Below, in pieces: positions 5,963 to 6,793 of a DNA stretch of 6,793 bases. The stretch comes from an uncultured Sphingomonas sp. (GTDB lineage: Bacteria; Pseudomonadota; Alphaproteobacteria; Sphingomonadales; Sphingomonadaceae), in assembly GCA_946886845.1 (NCBI GenBank), contig CAMPJH010000086.1, positions 1 through 6,793 of the forward strand. Direction: 5' to 3'. The notes below the pieces were generated by a model that saw only the letters and a program-made list of their open reading frames with translations, was not told the DNA's origin and ran no database searches. The stretch's first letter is position 1, and each line of letters opens with the position of its first letter. A program made the translations under genes and the position numbers.

Positions 5963-6258
5963 GCGCGCCTCCGCTGCATGAAGGCGCGCAGGCGCCGGTC
6001 GCGGCGGCGCTGCCGTTCGGGCGCCATCAGTCCGTAGAGCGCGTCGAGGGCGAAGCCGAACGCGAGCAGCCCGGCCACGGTCCAGGCGATGTCGCCGGTG
6101 TCGAAGAAGCGACTCAGCACCAGCTCGGCGACACCGATCATGCCGAGCAGGAAAACCAGCAGCGCAACGTCGGCGATGGCAAGGCCGGGCCGGCGCCGGC
6201 TGGTGCCGGCGGCGATGACGAAGCCGATGCAGGCGAGAATGATCCAGAATGCGGTCAC
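5959..6258 (-). CDS. Small three-helix membrane protein of unknown function inside the suf operon
   Basis: I do not recognise a family. The 99-residue product has three hydrophobic segments (about 2-18, 28-49 and 57-78) and a very basic tail (82-98) with ten arginines. The RRR at 21-23 between helices 1 and 2 and the Arg-rich tail would both face the cytoplasm, and the acidic DTGD loop (53-56) the periplasm. This N-out/C-in layout obeys the positive-inside rule. It starts with GTG at 6258, in a GTGA overlap with the sufC stop (6255-6258), with a perfect GGAGG 7 nt upstream. Its own stop overlaps the sufD start (ATGA 5959-5962). Its position between two genes whose products bind each other suggests a role near SufBCD, such as membrane tethering, but this is inference. 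A chance frame is unlikely given the start signals and the membrane-protein composition. It is not any of the standard SufA/B/C/D/E/S/T/U/R proteins. Confidence 0.83.
   Translation of the reverse strand: MTAFWIILACIGFVIAAGTSRRRPGLAIADVALLVFLLGMIGVAELVLSRFFDTGDIAWTVAGLLAFGFALDALYGLMAPERQRRRDRRLRAFMQRRRA
5968..5972 (-). promoter_or_regulatory. Ribosome binding site of sufD
   Basis: The complement reads GGAGG, five nt before the ATG at 5962-5960, within the Arg-rich tail codons of the small membrane-protein gene. It fixes a start that gives the short SufD. Confidence 0.7.
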
Positions 6259-6793
6259 GCCGCCGCCTCCGCATAGCCCTCACGTTCGAGATCGCGGGCG
6301 AGCTCGATGTCGCCCGAGCGGGTGATTCGGCCGGCCTGCAGCACATGGACCGCGTCGGGCCTGACATATTCGAGCAGGCGTTCGTAGTGCGTGATCAGCA
6401 GCACGCCTTTGTCGGGCGCGCGCATGATCCGGTTTATGCCCTCGCCGACGATCCTGAGCGCGTCGATGTCGAGCCCGCTGTCGGTCTCGTCGAGCACTGC
6501 GAAGCGCGGGCCGATGATGCCCATCTGCACCATCTCGGCGCGCTTCTTCTCGCCGCCCGAAAAGCCGACGTTGACCGGGCGCTTGAGCATCTCGGCGTCC
6601 ATGTCGAGCAATGCCGCCTGCGCCTTTGCAAGCTTGATGAACTCGGCGCCCGACAGCTCGGCCTCGCCGCGGACGCGGCGCTGCGCATTGAGACTCTCGC
6701 GCAGGAACTGGAGGTAGGAGACTCCAGGGATTTCGACCGGATATTGGAAGCCGAGGAACAGCCCCGCCGCCGCCCGCTCGTGCGGCTCCATGG
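6255..6793 (-). CDS. sufC: Fe-S cluster assembly ATPase SufC, 5' partial
   Basis: SufC is the ABC-type ATPase that drives conformational change in the SufBCD scaffold; it is cytoplasmic and not a transporter. The C-terminal 178 full residues are present. Counting from the Met at 6791, which is internal to the family alignment and not the start, one sees the Q-loop in FLGFQYPVEIPGVS (Gln16), the ABC signature FSGGEKKRAEMVQ (77-89), Walker B FAVLDETDSGLD (97-108, with catalytic Glu102) and the H-loop in LITHYERLL (His135). The SufC-specific tail THYERLLEYVRPDAVHVLQ confirms the subfamily. The Walker A region, about 70 residues, lies beyond the right edge. The stop overlaps the GTG of the small membrane-protein gene. 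SufB and the operon promoter are expected further upstream. Confidence 0.97.
   Translation of the reverse strand, partial: MEPHERAAAGLFLGFQYPVEIPGVSYLQFLRESLNAQRRVRGEAELSGAEFIKLAKAQAALLDMDAEMLKRPVNVGFSGGEKKRAEMVQMGIIGPRFAVLDETDSGLDIDALRIVGEGINRIMRAPDKGVLLITHYERLLEYVRPDAVHVLQAGRITRSGDIELARDLEREGYAEAAA
6266..6270 (-). promoter_or_regulatory. Ribosome binding site that decides the GTG start of the small membrane protein
   Basis: The complement reads GGAGG, 7 nt before the GTG at 6258-6256, inside the last codons of sufC (EGYAEAAA). An ideal site at ideal spacing in front of a non-ATG start in a stop/start overlap is the main evidence that this reading frame is translated. Confidence 0.75.

Noticed and set aside
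5405..6037. A 210-codon open frame on the + strand opposite sufD
   Set aside because: It crosses the junction of sufD and the membrane gene and has no domain; sufD in the other strand is secure.

Overview
The window is GC-rich and almost fully coding. The codon use, the compact SUF operon and a subtilase fused to an outer-membrane barrel all suggest an alphaproteobacterium, most likely of the order Sphingomonadales. That placement rests on gene content and protein resemblance from memory, not on a database search. I see no mobile element, CRISPR array, tRNA or rRNA.

Layout. The left third (2-2119, + strand) is the 3' part of one gene, an S8 (subtilisin-like) serine protease with a C-terminal autotransporter-type beta-barrel. 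Its start lies left of the window. Everything else is on the - strand and reads leftwards: sufC (5' end beyond the right edge), a small unnamed three-helix membrane protein, sufD, sufS, a sufT-like MIP18/DUF59 gene, and a sufA-type carrier. These are followed by a 90-residue secreted protein with two cysteines and an MddA-family (methanethiol S-methyltransferase) membrane protein. The last of these meets the protease gene tail to tail with a 17-nt overlap.

How the genes work together. SufS takes sulfur from cysteine. SufC and SufD (with SufB, presumably just outside the window) form the scaffold on which Fe-S clusters are built. The SufT-like protein and the A-type carrier help mature clusters and pass them to target proteins. 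From sufC to sufA, all five gene junctions are 4-nt stop/start overlaps (GTGA or ATGA), so the six genes form one tightly coupled translational unit. The two downstream genes follow after gaps of only 37 and 42 nt with no convincing terminator, so they may be read from the same transcript. One of them would methylate methanethiol to dimethyl sulfide, which places a volatile-sulfur enzyme behind a sulfur-mobilising operon.

The best lead for something undescribed is the 99-residue membrane protein between sufC and sufD. It has a perfect Shine-Dalgarno sequence, a GTG start, overlaps at both ends and a topology that fits the positive-inside rule. The operon promoter and any iron- or stress-responsive operator lie outside the window.
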